DNA of 45,783 bases from Deltaproteobacteria bacterium (GTDB lineage Bacteria > Myxococcota_A > Polyangia > JAAYKL01): the NCBI GenBank assembly GCA_016935665.1, contig JAFGQN010000225.1:1-45783 (forward strand), read 5' to 3'. Below the pieces are notes generated by a model. It was given only the letters and a program-made list of their open reading frames with translations. It searched no databases and had not been told where the DNA came from. Positions 17,078 to 26,240 of this stretch are shown here, piece by piece; position 1 is the stretch's first letter, and every line of letters starts with the position of its first letter. Made by a program: the position numbers and the translations under genes.

Positions 17078-17830
17078 TCACTCAATATCCAGCGATATGG
17101 GACAATGGTCGGAGCCCATGATGTCGGGGTGAATCCGCGCCGCTTTCATTGATTCTTTTATCTTTTGGGACACGCCAAAATAGTCTATCCGCCAACCAAT
17201 GTTCCGTATCCTGGATTTGGCAAAATTGCTCCACCAGGTGTAGTGCCCACCCTCATTGCAGAACGCGCGAAAGGAATCCACAAACCCCGCATCCAGCAGC
17301 GCCGAAAAAGATTCTCTTTCCTCATCCGTGAATCCGGCATTTTTACGATTGGATTTTGGATTGGCCAAATCAATTTCTTCATGGGCCACGTTGAGATCGC
17401 CACAAAACACAACCGGTTTTTGGGCATCCAAAGCGGAAAGATATGCACGGAAGGCACCATCCCAGGTTTGTGTGCGATATTCCAGTCGTGTCAGTCCGCG
17501 TTGCGAATTGGGCGTATAAACGGTTACCAGGTAAAAATTGTCCAGTTCTGCGGTAATTACCCTGCCCTCATTGTCGAGCTCGGTGTCCCCGATGCCGTTG
17601 CGGACATCTCGAAACGGTATTTTTGACAGAATCCCTGTTCCGGAGTATCCTTTTTTTTGTGCTGGATTCCAAAAGGAATCAAACCCTTCCAGATTCAGCT
17701 CAAACTGTGCCGGAAGCGCGCGAACTTCCTGCAGACAGATAATATCCGCGTCCAGAGACGCCAGCGATTCTGATGCGCCTTTATTCAATGCAGCGCGAAT
17801 ACCATTCACATTCCAGGAAACCACTCGCAT
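17078..17830 (-). CDS. xth: Exodeoxyribonuclease III (AP endonuclease)
   Basis: The product has 250 residues and all family motifs in order: WNVNGIRAAL near the start, LQEVRA with the metal-ligand Glu, GDLNVAHEEIDLANPK, TWWSNF, GWRIDYF and the terminal GSDHCPISLDIE with the catalytic Asp-His pair. It hydrolyses the phosphodiester 5' to abasic sites and acts as a 3'-5' exonuclease in base excision repair. GGAG sits 7 nt before the ATG. It is transcribed away from the pseudouridine synthase gene. Confidence 0.93.
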   Translation of the reverse strand: MRVVSWNVNGIRAALNKGASESLASLDADIICLQEVRALPAQFELNLEGFDSFWNPAQKKGYSGTGILSKIPFRDVRNGIGDTELDNEGRVITAELDNFYLVTVYTPNSQRGLTRLEYRTQTWDGAFRAYLSALDAQKPVVFCGDLNVAHEEIDLANPKSNRKNAGFTDEERESFSALLDAGFVDSFRAFCNEGGHYTWWSNFAKSRIRNIGWRIDYFGVSQKIKESMKAARIHPDIMGSDHCPISLDIE

Positions 17831-17951
17831 GTACCTACTCCTTCAATCGATATTTGATTCGGATTTTCATCTGATACCTACCCTATAAAACTCAATGGAA
17901 TCGCACAATAGCAAATTGCTTCCGTGTTGTCGCTTTGATATATTCCTTAAA

Positions 17952-18911
17952 ATGATTGACCGCCCCCAACACATCCCCGAAGAATATCTGGAATTAACCA
18001 TTCCCGTTGTAAAGGAATTTGCCGGCTGGCGCGCTGACCGATTTGTAGCCCACAAAATTCCCCGCCTATCCCGCAATAAAGTTCAGCGCATTTTAAAATC
18101 GCTGGCGTTCGATCAAACGGGCAAACCCATCAAACCCAATCGGATGCTGAGAACCGATGATGTGGTGATTTTGTACAAGGAACCGCCCGACGAGCCCGAA
18201 GTCTGTAAAGATATTCAAATTATTTACGAGGATGACTGGTACATCGCTGTTGATAAACCGCCCAGATTGCCAGTACACCCCACTGCCAAGTATTTAAAAA
18301 ACACGCTCACGTATCTCCTTGAGGAAATGTATGGCGCAAAAAACCGCCCCCAGTTGGTCCACCGACTGGATGCAGAAACATCTGGCATTGTACTGTGCGG
18401 CAAAACCCTTGACTCCGAACGGGCAGCCAAGGGATTGTTTGCACGCAGAAAGGTCCAAAAAGAATACCTCGCCATTATCGACGGTTTCCTGGAACCCGAA
18501 AAAGGACGTATCGAAGCGCCCATCTCTCCGGATCCCACGACCATTATCAAAGCACGCATGTGGACCGGCGATCCCGAAGGTCTGCCCGCCCTCACCGAAT
18601 ACGAAACGCTTAAAAAAAGCGACACCCGCTCACTGCTTTTAATGAAGCCCCGCACCGGCCGTCAACACCAGCTCAGAGTCCATCTTAGACACATGGGCCA
18701 TATTATCGTGGGAGACAAACTCTATGCCGAAGATCCCGAACTCTTCCTGGACTACATGCAGGAAGGCCTCTCGGACAGCATCATCACCCGCGCCGGCCAT
18801 TTCAGGCAGGCCCTGCACGCGCACAAACTCAGGTTCTGTCATCCGTTTACAGGCGAAGAAACTGAAATTCTTTCGCCCCTCCCCGCCGATATGCAACCAC
18901 TTTTAATTTGA
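17952..18911 (+). CDS. RluA-family pseudouridine synthase
   Basis: ATG 17952 was chosen because MIDRPQHIPEEYLEL leads directly into an S4-like domain; ATG 17895 would add 19 unlikely residues. Neither has a good ribosome site. The product is about 319 residues: an S4-like RNA-binding domain (about 20-80, with RADRFVAHKIPRLSRNKVQRIL) and a catalytic domain with IAVDKPPRLPVHP, HRLDAETSGIVL (catalytic Asp) and RTGRQHQLRVHLRHMGHIIVGDKLY. The family converts specific uridines of 23S rRNA or tRNA to pseudouridine. Which site is modified cannot be told. Confidence 0.88.
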   Translation: MIDRPQHIPEEYLELTIPVVKEFAGWRADRFVAHKIPRLSRNKVQRILKSLAFDQTGKPIKPNRMLRTDDVVILYKEPPDEPEVCKDIQIIYEDDWYIAVDKPPRLPVHPTAKYLKNTLTYLLEEMYGAKNRPQLVHRLDAETSGIVLCGKTLDSERAAKGLFARRKVQKEYLAIIDGFLEPEKGRIEAPISPDPTTIIKARMWTGDPEGLPALTEYETLKKSDTRSLLLMKPRTGRQHQLRVHLRHMGHIIVGDKLYAEDPELFLDYMQEGLSDSIITRAGHFRQALHAHKLRFCHPFTGEETEILSPLPADMQPLLI

Positions 18912-19024
18912 TCTGAGAAAACTGGACCGATTCCTGTTGGAATTGATTGAGTCCGATTACAGGGAAATTCGGGAATTCGGTGGGACGAGAAGCGCTGACT
19001 GGTTCATTTGAGGGCAGTAGCGGT

Positions 19025-20188
19025 CTATTCCACAATAATGGCGCCGCACTCGCATTCGACCTGTAATTCGCCCTTGCCCCGCTTGATAGTTTCACATGCC
19101 TCGCCAACCAGTTCCATCGCACTGCGCGAATCGTCTTTCAGATTCCAGCCGTTGGCATCGCCATACGTAAAATTAATTAGCTCATCTGGGGCACCAGGGT
19201 CACCAAATGCAACCGTGCATCCTGCTTCCTTGCCCTCCGCCACCTTACCATCGAGCTCAAATTCGCAGCTTCGGGCGCCAAAAATGATGTCCTCAAAAGC
19301 AGTCTGCAACTCGCTTTGTTCCTGTGTTGCATAATAGGGTGCGTCTGCTGTCCCCAGTCCTGCATTGGCCAGTTTCTGAAAATGACCAGTGGTGTCCTCA
19401 AGCCCCACACTGATTACATAAGTGGAAATGCCATCTGCAAACGCGGCGGCCACTGCTTCTTCGGCCGCCTGTTCCGCTGCGAGCGGGTCTGAGGCGTTGG
19501 GATCTTCGCATGTGTCGGGTAATCCATCTGTAACCAGAACGATTATTTTCTGCGAGTCCGGAATATCGTTCAGCAGCATCGCCGAGGCAGCAGTTATGGC
19601 GTCTGGAGTGGGGGTATTCTGGAGCGGTTCTGAAGCCTTATATACGTCCATGATTTTGTCATAATTGTTCAAATTGGGTTCCACGATTTCCAGGGATGGG
19701 CACTGTCCCGTGCCGTTCATATCTGCGCCTGCATACATTGCAAGGCCAAAACGAATTTCACTTTCCAGTTGCTTCACAAATCCGGTATCGGGGTTGATAA
19801 TCGCGTCTCTGGCAATATTCCACTTGGATTCGCCGCCGCCCATCATACTGCCACTGAATGCCTGATCCATACTACCGGAGCGATCCACGAGCAGCAGGAC
19901 AGTTGGAGTTTTGGTCTCAAACTCCACTCGTGTCTCACCACAGGCGGTATCTTTATCTCCGTCACCATCCGCATCCCCGTCACTGTCCGAATCCCCATCA
20001 CTGTCACTGTCGCCATCTGTGTCGCTGTCGCCATCGGTATCGCTGTCGCCATCGGTATCGCTGTCGCCGTCCATATCCACATCTCCATCAGATGCGGAAC
20101 CATCCCCGTCATCCGTTTTGCCACAGCCCACCATCATCAACAAAAGCACCAGCGTCAAAATTGTTCTTAATTGTTTCGTTAGCTCCAT
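19025..20188 (-). CDS. von Willebrand factor A domain lipoprotein with Asp-Ser linker
   Basis: ATG 20188 is preferred over an upstream in-frame start at 20263 because GAGGGGGT lies just before it and it places a signal peptide at the N-terminus (387 residues). The lipobox is MVGC (Cys22). A regular GDSDTD linker (34-80) leads to a vWA domain with an intact metal site, Asp102-x-Ser104-x-Ser106 in LVDRSGSM, and VTDGLPDTC. A C-terminal module (CEFELDGKVAEGK to ECGAIIVE) matches the one in the vWA protein at 7836-9029. The two are therefore paralogues whose linkers have diverged: one pure Asp-Ser/Thr/Gly, the other mixed charge. It is likely an envelope adhesion or scaffold protein (inference). 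Confidence 0.85.
   Translation of the reverse strand: MELTKQLRTILTLVLLLMMVGCGKTDDGDGSASDGDVDMDGDSDTDGDSDTDGDSDTDGDSDSDGDSDSDGDADGDGDKDTACGETRVEFETKTPTVLLLVDRSGSMDQAFSGSMMGGGESKWNIARDAIINPDTGFVKQLESEIRFGLAMYAGADMNGTGQCPSLEIVEPNLNNYDKIMDVYKASEPLQNTPTPDAITAASAMLLNDIPDSQKIIVLVTDGLPDTCEDPNASDPLAAEQAAEEAVAAAFADGISTYVISVGLEDTTGHFQKLANAGLGTADAPYYATQEQSELQTAFEDIIFGARSCEFELDGKVAEGKEAGCTVAFGDPGAPDELINFTYGDANGWNLKDDSRSAMELVGEACETIKRGKGELQVECECGAIIVE
19949..20089 (-). repeat. Asp-Ser/Thr-Gly-encoding tandem repeat
   Basis: On the minus strand, units of the type GGCGACAGCGATACCGAT encode the GDSDTD stalk of the vWA lipoprotein. Confidence 0.85.
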
Positions 20189-20485
20189 GTGGACCCCCTC
20201 ATCTGTGTCCTTGCTGACACTTTTACCATTTTGTTTGTGTGAAATGTGTTGTAACTGAGTCATTGTTGGGTTCTGTCCTGTTTTTCTCTTGTAATTTTGA
20301 ACAATTAGAGCACTTTCCGCCCTGGAAATCTGTGTACTCTTTGCTTATATTGTAAATACCAAATGGTTTCCCAATTGTAACTGTAGTGTAATCTGAACCC
20401 CATAATAGGGGTCAATAAGAATTAAAACGGATACGAAATTGAGCGATTTCCCACCTTGCCCAAAATTATTCATTCCACCTATTGG

Positions 20486-21253
20486 TTAGCAGATGAGGCG
20501 GTTGGTTACGACACCGGCCATCAGAAATCCAAAAATTCCTGTAATGTGAACGGATGAACCGTTAATTATGGTTTTTTTGCTGCACCATTCGTGTGCGGAA
20601 TCGCCCTTTGCTGTGGTTTTGGGACAGACACACATTCCTGAACCACACGCCATGGTAGCGGCATGCTGCGGAAGATTTTCCGGACTGTATACGCACTCAA
20701 AATCTTTGGAAATTTTGCGATAACGCAATCGTTTGCGCACCAGTTTGGCCAGCGGACAGCCGTGGGTTTTCCAGAATGACGCCAGCTGAATCTGTGCAGG
20801 GTCCATTTTGCAGGCAGCGCCCATCGAACTGATAAGCGGCACATCGGTTTGCAATGTTCTGTCCAGCAGCTCCACTTTGTATGCGAGACTGTCAATCGCA
20901 TCCACAATATAATCGTATTCTGTCAGAGCGAAATCATCTGCGGTGTCGTGATTATATATCATGTCATGGGCAATAACTATGGCGGCCGGGTTAATATCCG
21001 ACAGTCGATTCGCCAGAACCTTTACCTTGCTTTGCCCGACTGTGGAATGCAGCGCCTGCAATTGGCGGTTGATATTTGTCACACACACCAGGTCGGAGTC
21101 CACAATTTCAAGATGCCCAATGCCGTTGCGAATCAGCGCCTCAGCGCACCACGACCCAACCCCCCCCACCCCAAGGAGCAATACTCTGGCGGATGCGAGC
21201 CTTTTAATCGCGTCCTGTCCTATCAGTAATTGTAATCTGTGAAACTGAATCAT
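20486..21253 (-). CDS. tcdA: tRNA threonylcarbamoyladenosine dehydratase
   Basis: This 255-residue E1-like (ThiF/MoeB fold) enzyme has the ATP-binding loop GVGGVGSWCAEAL (29-41), an NRQ-type Arg motif in TNINRQLQAL and D-A-I-D in the middle. The C-terminal part with CVCP and FGFLMAG matches TcdA (YgdL/CsdL) rather than ThiF or MoeB. It lacks the typical CxxC pair that holds zinc in MoeB. TcdA uses ATP to cyclise t6A37 in tRNA to ct6A. It stands between the vWA lipoprotein and the FGE-fold gene on the same strand, with no functional link apparent. Confidence 0.87.
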   Translation of the reverse strand: MIQFHRLQLLIGQDAIKRLASARVLLLGVGGVGSWCAEALIRNGIGHLEIVDSDLVCVTNINRQLQALHSTVGQSKVKVLANRLSDINPAAIVIAHDMIYNHDTADDFALTEYDYIVDAIDSLAYKVELLDRTLQTDVPLISSMGAACKMDPAQIQLASFWKTHGCPLAKLVRKRLRYRKISKDFECVYSPENLPQHAATMACGSGMCVCPKTTAKGDSAHEWCSKKTIINGSSVHITGIFGFLMAGVVTNRLIC

Positions 21254-21327
21254 CGACTGATGTGTATGTGCTTCTCAGGCATTTTTTTCAAGCAGATTTG
21301 GTGACTGAAATGGGCGACGCGCTCAAT

Positions 21328-22185
21328 TTACAGCGGCCGCACACATCGAAATCCCAGACCAAAGCTTCTTTTGGTTGGAGATACCCGCAGGCGGGCGGAT
21401 GTTCGCAGATAGAACGAGTGGCTGTTAAAACTTCCGCCCCGTTCCACAATTAATTCACCGGATTCTTCCCATGGGCTTCCATCTGTGGGGGCACTGCTAC
21501 CCGGGGAGCAGTTGTAGGCGGACGGTCGGTGGTTGCAGTCATATGAGCCGTGATAGGAATCGAGAACCCATTCCCAGACATTGCCTGCCATGTCGCACAA
21601 CCCTTGCCGGGTGTTTCCCGTTGGTCTGCTGCACACCGGCCAGGTACGCTTTGTACCGCATCCATCCACCTGTACGGCGTTGTCCATAATGGCTTTTTCG
21701 CAGTCAGCTATATCGTTGCCCCACGGATATGTCTGCGCCTTGCCACCACTTCGGGCGGCGTATTCCCAAATGGACTCACTTGGCAAATCTCCACCAATCC
21801 AGTTGCAAAAAGATCGCGCCTGAAAAAAATCCACTGCATTGACAGGGTGATTCTCAAACCCGGGTTGATGCCAGTTTTCGTACTCGCCGCCTTCGTCCGG
21901 TTCCGTGCACGCCCCGGCAGACACACATTCCCGAAACTGCGCCACGGTGATTTCGGATTGATTCATTTCAAAGTCGGGAACCATCACCCGGTGAATGGGC
22001 TGCTCATCTGCCCATTCATTGCTGCCCATGGAAAATGTTCCGCCTGCGATGCGCACCCATTTCATATTCGCTGGAACGGGCATGGGCGACACGTTTTCCG
22101 CCATGGCGTCTGTACACCCCCACATTGACATTGCCAGTATCGCAACACCAGTGACAAGACGGGATGAAAAGAAATGGTGACGCAT
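21328..22185 (-). CDS. Formylglycine-generating-enzyme-fold (SUMF1) lipoprotein, probably not catalytic as FGE
   Basis: From the ATG at 22185 the protein has 285 residues. The N-terminal signal ends at MWGC (Cys24), a lipobox-like site. The FGE-sulfatase domain (about 38-285) shows WVRIAGGTFSMGS, FEMNQSEITVAQF, HPVNAVDFFQARSFCNW, LPSESIWEYAAR, MAGNVWEWVLD and RGGSF followed by GLGFRCVRP. In true FGEs the segment after GGS carries two copper-binding Cys; here it reads GGSFNSHSFYLRTSAR with no Cys, so sulfatase activation is unlikely. The fold is often reused as a binding or structural domain. It starts 10 nt after the serpin stop and is probably co-transcribed with it. Confidence 0.8.
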   Translation of the reverse strand: MRHHFFSSRLVTGVAILAMSMWGCTDAMAENVSPMPVPANMKWVRIAGGTFSMGSNEWADEQPIHRVMVPDFEMNQSEITVAQFRECVSAGACTEPDEGGEYENWHQPGFENHPVNAVDFFQARSFCNWIGGDLPSESIWEYAARSGGKAQTYPWGNDIADCEKAIMDNAVQVDGCGTKRTWPVCSRPTGNTRQGLCDMAGNVWEWVLDSYHGSYDCNHRPSAYNCSPGSSAPTDGSPWEESGELIVERGGSFNSHSFYLRTSARLRVSPTKRSFGLGFRCVRPL

Positions 22186-22195
22186 CGAAAATAAA

Positions 22196-23584
22196 TCAGT
22201 CCTGACGGGAGGGGTTGGTGACCCGCCCCATGAACAGAATTGTATTGGTCGGCTGGTCACGAATGATAAACAGGAAAGGCCGGTTCAGATTCACAGTGGC
22301 GTAATCCGCATCACCGTTGCCGTCGACTATCACCGTTGCCGCCGCTGCTTCCGTGCCCTTTTCATCTACAGTGATGTCAGTCTGGTGAATGATTTTTTTG
22401 ATTCGCAAAAATGTGTCACTCATTCCGCTAAAATCCGCATCCGTGCCAAACGGGGCTTCCATTGCCAATCCTTCGAAGATTTCGCTCATCTCCCATTTGG
22501 AAGCAATATGGAATCTGGGAACCGTCAGTGTCACCCAGGTGGTATATCGACTCGCCATGCCGTCCAGGATGGTTTTTAATTTGCTGGCGTCAAGGCTGGT
22601 TTCAAACGCTTCGAACGTGCCGACGTCAGGCGCAATTATCACCATGTCCACATCTTCACCATCATATTCCAGCGCTACGGCTTCATACCCATCTCCTTTG
22701 CCATACGAGAAATGTTCCCCAATAGCCATGGTATTCACGTTGACTGTCTCCCCGGATAACAGGCTGAACGGCTGCAGGGTGGTTTCGCTTTCATCAAAGG
22801 GGAGATTCCAGGCAGCTTTAAAATAAATGGCGTTCACCAGAACGGCGAGTATGGGCGAAACGATTTCGGCAGGGTTCAGCACATCCTGAATTTTGTTCTG
22901 TGTGTTTTCTGCCACCCAATCATTGATTGTTGCAATGGATTTATTGAGGTTGTTGTCGAAATCAACCGTCCAGACGCCGGTATCGTAGTTGGCGGCCAGC
23001 AAGTCCAGATACGCGCTATGAAAAACAAAATCCTTTTGTGCCCACAAACTGTTGAAGATGGACAGCTCGAATCCGCCGGCGTCGTCACTGGATTGCGGTG
23101 TGGCACGGCTCGAAAGTGTCAGCAACAACTTATTCAACGCTTCGTGCAGCGCCTCCTGTCCAAACGCATCCCAATGCAGTGTGGCGGCCATCTGTGACTC
23201 AGTGGTGCTCCGGGCGCCTGCGTAGGAAATAGCCATGCCAGCGGAAAGACTTAGAGGCGAAAAGAACAGATTCTCCGAGTTTCCTTCCCGTAACTTCCCA
23301 TATACGTCCATTGCAAACGCGCTGTTGGACGCCACCACCTGGGATATCACCTCTTCACTCGGCGCGGGCTCCATGTCTCTTGCTTTTTCGGATTTCTGAA
23401 GGAGTGCTTTTGACGTGCCCGTCTCAGATTCTGTATCGGCGGCCTCTGTGCCGGTATCGCCAGTTGCCGAATCAACCGAATCCCCACTGCTGTTTTCATC
23501 GTTCCCGGATTCCCCACAGGCGAATAGTAAACTCATTAGCGCAAATAATAACATACTCCCAAGGTTCATCTTCTGCGTCTTCAT
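22196..23584 (-). CDS. Serpin-family lipoprotein
   Basis: ATG 23584 has AAGGA 7 nt upstream and gives a signal peptide with lipobox LFAC (Cys23), 462 residues in all. A short Thr/Ser/Glu linker (25-70) precedes a full-length serpin domain (about 88-462). Seen are NLFFSPLSLSAGMAISYAGA, LVNAIYFKAAWNLPF, LTVPRFHI, FSGMSD, and a hinge DEKGTEAAAATV (407-418) with small residues at the P12-P9 positions, the mark of inhibitory serpins. The reactive loop continues VIVDGNGDAD; the scissile P1 cannot be fixed by eye. NRPFLFIIRD closes the fold. It probably traps a protease at the cell surface; the target is unknown. Confidence 0.9.
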   Translation of the reverse strand: MKTQKMNLGSMLLFALMSLLFACGESGNDENSSGDSVDSATGDTGTEAADTESETGTSKALLQKSEKARDMEPAPSEEVISQVVASNSAFAMDVYGKLREGNSENLFFSPLSLSAGMAISYAGARSTTESQMAATLHWDAFGQEALHEALNKLLLTLSSRATPQSSDDAGGFELSIFNSLWAQKDFVFHSAYLDLLAANYDTGVWTVDFDNNLNKSIATINDWVAENTQNKIQDVLNPAEIVSPILAVLVNAIYFKAAWNLPFDESETTLQPFSLLSGETVNVNTMAIGEHFSYGKGDGYEAVALEYDGEDVDMVIIAPDVGTFEAFETSLDASKLKTILDGMASRYTTWVTLTVPRFHIASKWEMSEIFEGLAMEAPFGTDADFSGMSDTFLRIKKIIHQTDITVDEKGTEAAAATVIVDGNGDADYATVNLNRPFLFIIRDQPTNTILFMGRVTNPSRQD

Positions 23585-23784
23585 TAGCTCATCCTTTCTG
23601 TCTTTGTCAGATGCAACGCATCGCACTCTCTTTAAGTGATTTGATAATGAGACATTAATGCATGTACCAGGCCAACAGCCCGGCACAAGGGTAAATATGA
23701 GGTGAATGGCGTATTTTTATAAAGATATGGTAGCCGAGAAGTTTCAATACAACGGGTTTTTACGAATGGATTGGCACAGGTTGA

Positions 23785-23799
23785 GCCTCGGCGCGAGGC
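23785..23799. repeat. GC-rich hairpin downstream of the OPT gene
   Basis: GCCTCG, GCG, CGAGGC forms a perfect 6-bp stem 18 nt after the stop of the minus-strand OPT gene. It may help end that transcript, but no T-run follows. Confidence 0.35.
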
Positions 23800-23816
23800 C
23801 AATGTGTATGTTTTTG

Positions 23817-25688
23817 TCAGCTGAGTTTTTCAAGCAGAATCAGAACAATTCCAATCAGAGCGCCCCCGGCAATGCCGCCGGCGCACACGGTTTCGTGATT
23901 TTCAACAAAAATGCGGTACGGCAGGCTTTTTTCGTTTTTGAGAACCTTTTTAAGAATGCCAAACAAAATAGCGCCGGATGCCATGGCCAGAGAGTCGGAA
24001 AAAGGCAGTACAAACGCCAGCCCCATACCAACCCCCGAAACCGGAAATCGACCGCTCGTGAGTTTTGCCAGAACCTCAAAGAGGATGCCGGAAAAAGCGC
24101 CCACTGCAATTGCCGTTTGCGCTGAGGGATGCAGAAATGACAGTCCCTGAGTCAGGACTTCGGCCACCGCCCGCCAGATCTGCGCCATCGGCATGGGCAT
24201 TTTGTCCGATGTCAGTTGCGACAGATTGCCATCGAGGATCACATAGAACACGGGCACCGCAACCACTGCTCCTGCCAGAATTCCCAACACGTGACCTATG
24301 GCCTGGTGTCGCGGCTTCCCGCCCAGCATATAGCCAGGCTTAATATCCATCAGCAGGTTGCTGGCATTGCCGGCCACTTCTCCGGTTATTCCAGCGGTCA
24401 TGATATTGGTGGTGATATTTCCTGGCGCGATGACGCTATATGTGAGCTGTGTCAATTTTCCCAGCGCACCCGTCGGTGTAATAGAGGTCAACCCCGTGGA
24501 ATTTACTGCAATAAGAGAAAAAACAAACACCAATGGAATAGCGATAATCGCCATTAGAATATCCACATTAAAAAACAGATGGGCCAAAGTGACGCAAACG
24601 GCTCCCACTGCCGGAATGCCAATCAGAAAAACGTTCATGGGCAGCTCAATATCTTTAAGGACATCGTCATCTGCGCCTTTCTGTTTTTTCGTGAGTGAGC
24701 GAAAGGAATTTAAAATTACACCGGGTTTCGAAAAAAAAGCAAAGAGCGATGCGGTGGTCATCATAGCCACGCCCCCCCAGAGGGCCCACATGGTGATGGC
24801 TTTAAAAGATGTTTCTTTGATAACTCCGGAATCTATCAGATACGGCGCCAGCACAAAATAGTTGAGCGCTGCTCCAGCCAGCAGCGAGATGCCGGTCTTC
24901 ACCCCCATCAGTCCCCCCGCCGCCACCATGACCACAGAGGAATCCACGCGCACCGTCAAATCCTTCAGTGGGATTCCCAGAATATTCGGATTGGCAAATC
25001 GATAGATGAAATCATCCCAATAGTCGGGCAGCTTTAAAAATGGCATCCGAATCAAATGCATCACGTAGTCATTGCGGAAAATCTCAATAAAGGCAGATAC
25101 CGCTGCCCCATAGGCGAGTATTTTTGCTTTGAACAGTCCCGCCACTCCTGTTTCACTGTGCAGGCTGTCCATCACAATTCCTGCGGCCCTGCCCTCCGGA
25201 AATGGCATCTGTTCATCATTGATAAAGCGCCGCTTCAACGGAAACGCAAACAACACGCCAAGAATGGACAGAAAAATCATCCATAGAATCGTTTGATACA
25301 TGGGAATAATGGAGTCCGTAATGAGCATGTAGGCAGCCAGCGACGAGACCAGCGGCCCAGTCATGTATCCGGCGGCAGTGGCAATCGATTGCATCGCATT
25401 GTTTTCCAGCAACGTCATTTCACTGGCGAGGCGAATTCGCGACAACACCTTGAAAAAGGCAAACGCCAGGATGACCGACGTAATACCCACCCCCAGCGTC
25501 CAGCCGGTGCGAATGCCAATGTATAGATTGGTAAGGCTCAGTACGCCGCCCAGAATCATTCCCGTCAGAGCGGAGCGAATGGTGAGCTGCGGCATATCGC
25601 CCCGGTACACTTCCCTTCGCCACCACCTGTCCTTTTCAGCCAGGGTCCAGGTGCGTATTTGTTCAGGAGATAATTGCTTTATTGCCAT
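23817..25688 (-). CDS. OPT-family transporter
   Basis: The 623-residue integral inner-membrane protein has about 14-16 hydrophobic segments. Family features are the early segment SLTNLYIGIRTGWTLG, the conserved NNAMQSIATAAGYMTGP (about 108-124), FPEGRAAGIVMD, and GVKTGISLLAGAALNYFVLAP. OPT proteins carry oligopeptides or metal-siderophore complexes into the cell; the substrate is not readable here. It is the last gene of a four-gene minus-strand run, 51 nt after the asparaginase-like gene. Confidence 0.88.
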   Translation of the reverse strand: MAIKQLSPEQIRTWTLAEKDRWWRREVYRGDMPQLTIRSALTGMILGGVLSLTNLYIGIRTGWTLGVGITSVILAFAFFKVLSRIRLASEMTLLENNAMQSIATAAGYMTGPLVSSLAAYMLITDSIIPMYQTILWMIFLSILGVLFAFPLKRRFINDEQMPFPEGRAAGIVMDSLHSETGVAGLFKAKILAYGAAVSAFIEIFRNDYVMHLIRMPFLKLPDYWDDFIYRFANPNILGIPLKDLTVRVDSSVVMVAAGGLMGVKTGISLLAGAALNYFVLAPYLIDSGVIKETSFKAITMWALWGGVAMMTTASLFAFFSKPGVILNSFRSLTKKQKGADDDVLKDIELPMNVFLIGIPAVGAVCVTLAHLFFNVDILMAIIAIPLVFVFSLIAVNSTGLTSITPTGALGKLTQLTYSVIAPGNITTNIMTAGITGEVAGNASNLLMDIKPGYMLGGKPRHQAIGHVLGILAGAVVAVPVFYVILDGNLSQLTSDKMPMPMAQIWRAVAEVLTQGLSFLHPSAQTAIAVGAFSGILFEVLAKLTSGRFPVSGVGMGLAFVLPFSDSLAMASGAILFGILKKVLKNEKSLPYRIFVENHETVCAGGIAGGALIGIVLILLEKLS

Positions 25689-25739
25689 AGTGCCGCCATT
25701 TTCCCAACGATGTGGTGATCTGATGCTATTGGCAGGGTT

Positions 25740-26228
25740 TTAACGAATTTTTTGAAATTCGCCAAGCTCTCTATTTTTGGTCACGTTGTCATGGGAGAAA
25801 CAGCGCCCATTCATCACCACATATACCCCGTGAGGAAGGCTTTGAGCAAACGCCAGTGCGCTGCCCAGGTTGAACAGCCCGTCAGAACTGCCAAAGGTGA
25901 TGGGAATCATGGCGCCCATGAGTACAACGGTTTTATCCCGAATGTGTTTGCCCAAAAGTCGTGCGGTCACTTCCATGGTGTCTGTTCCATGGGTGACAAC
26001 CACCATGGATTCGTCGCAGCGCACCACGTTATCCAATATGATTTGGCGATCATCGTCTGTCATCTCCAGGCTGTCCACCATCATTAATGTGCGAATTTCC
26101 ACATCCAGTTTGCTGCGCCCAAGGGACAACATCTGAGGCATATGCGTATCGCGAAAATACAGTTCACCGGTAATTTCGTTATACTCTTTGTCGAATGTGC
26201 CCCCGGTAATAAAAATACGAATGGTCAT
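25740..26228 (-). CDS. Short asparaginase-domain protein
   Basis: The 162-residue protein corresponds to the N-terminal catalytic domain only of type I/II L-asparaginases, which run to about 330 residues. Both nucleophile motifs are present: TGGTFD (8-13) with the first Thr and VTHGTDTMEVTA with the second Thr-Asp pair. A Lys-equivalent region, GAMIPITFGSSDG, follows. Single-domain proteins like this are annotated as asparaginase-domain proteins in several proteobacteria; activity on asparagine is not assured. It starts 12 nt after the HEAT-repeat gene. Confidence 0.8.
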   Translation of the reverse strand: MTIRIFITGGTFDKEYNEITGELYFRDTHMPQMLSLGRSKLDVEIRTLMMVDSLEMTDDDRQIILDNVVRCDESMVVVTHGTDTMEVTARLLGKHIRDKTVVLMGAMIPITFGSSDGLFNLGSALAFAQSLPHGVYVVMNGRCFSHDNVTKNRELGEFQKIR

Positions 26229-26240
26229 GATTGCGCTGTA

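Noticed and set aside
21328-22185. Considered as an active sulfatase-maturing enzyme
   Set aside because: The segment after GGS has no Cys pair, and no sulfatase gene is nearby.
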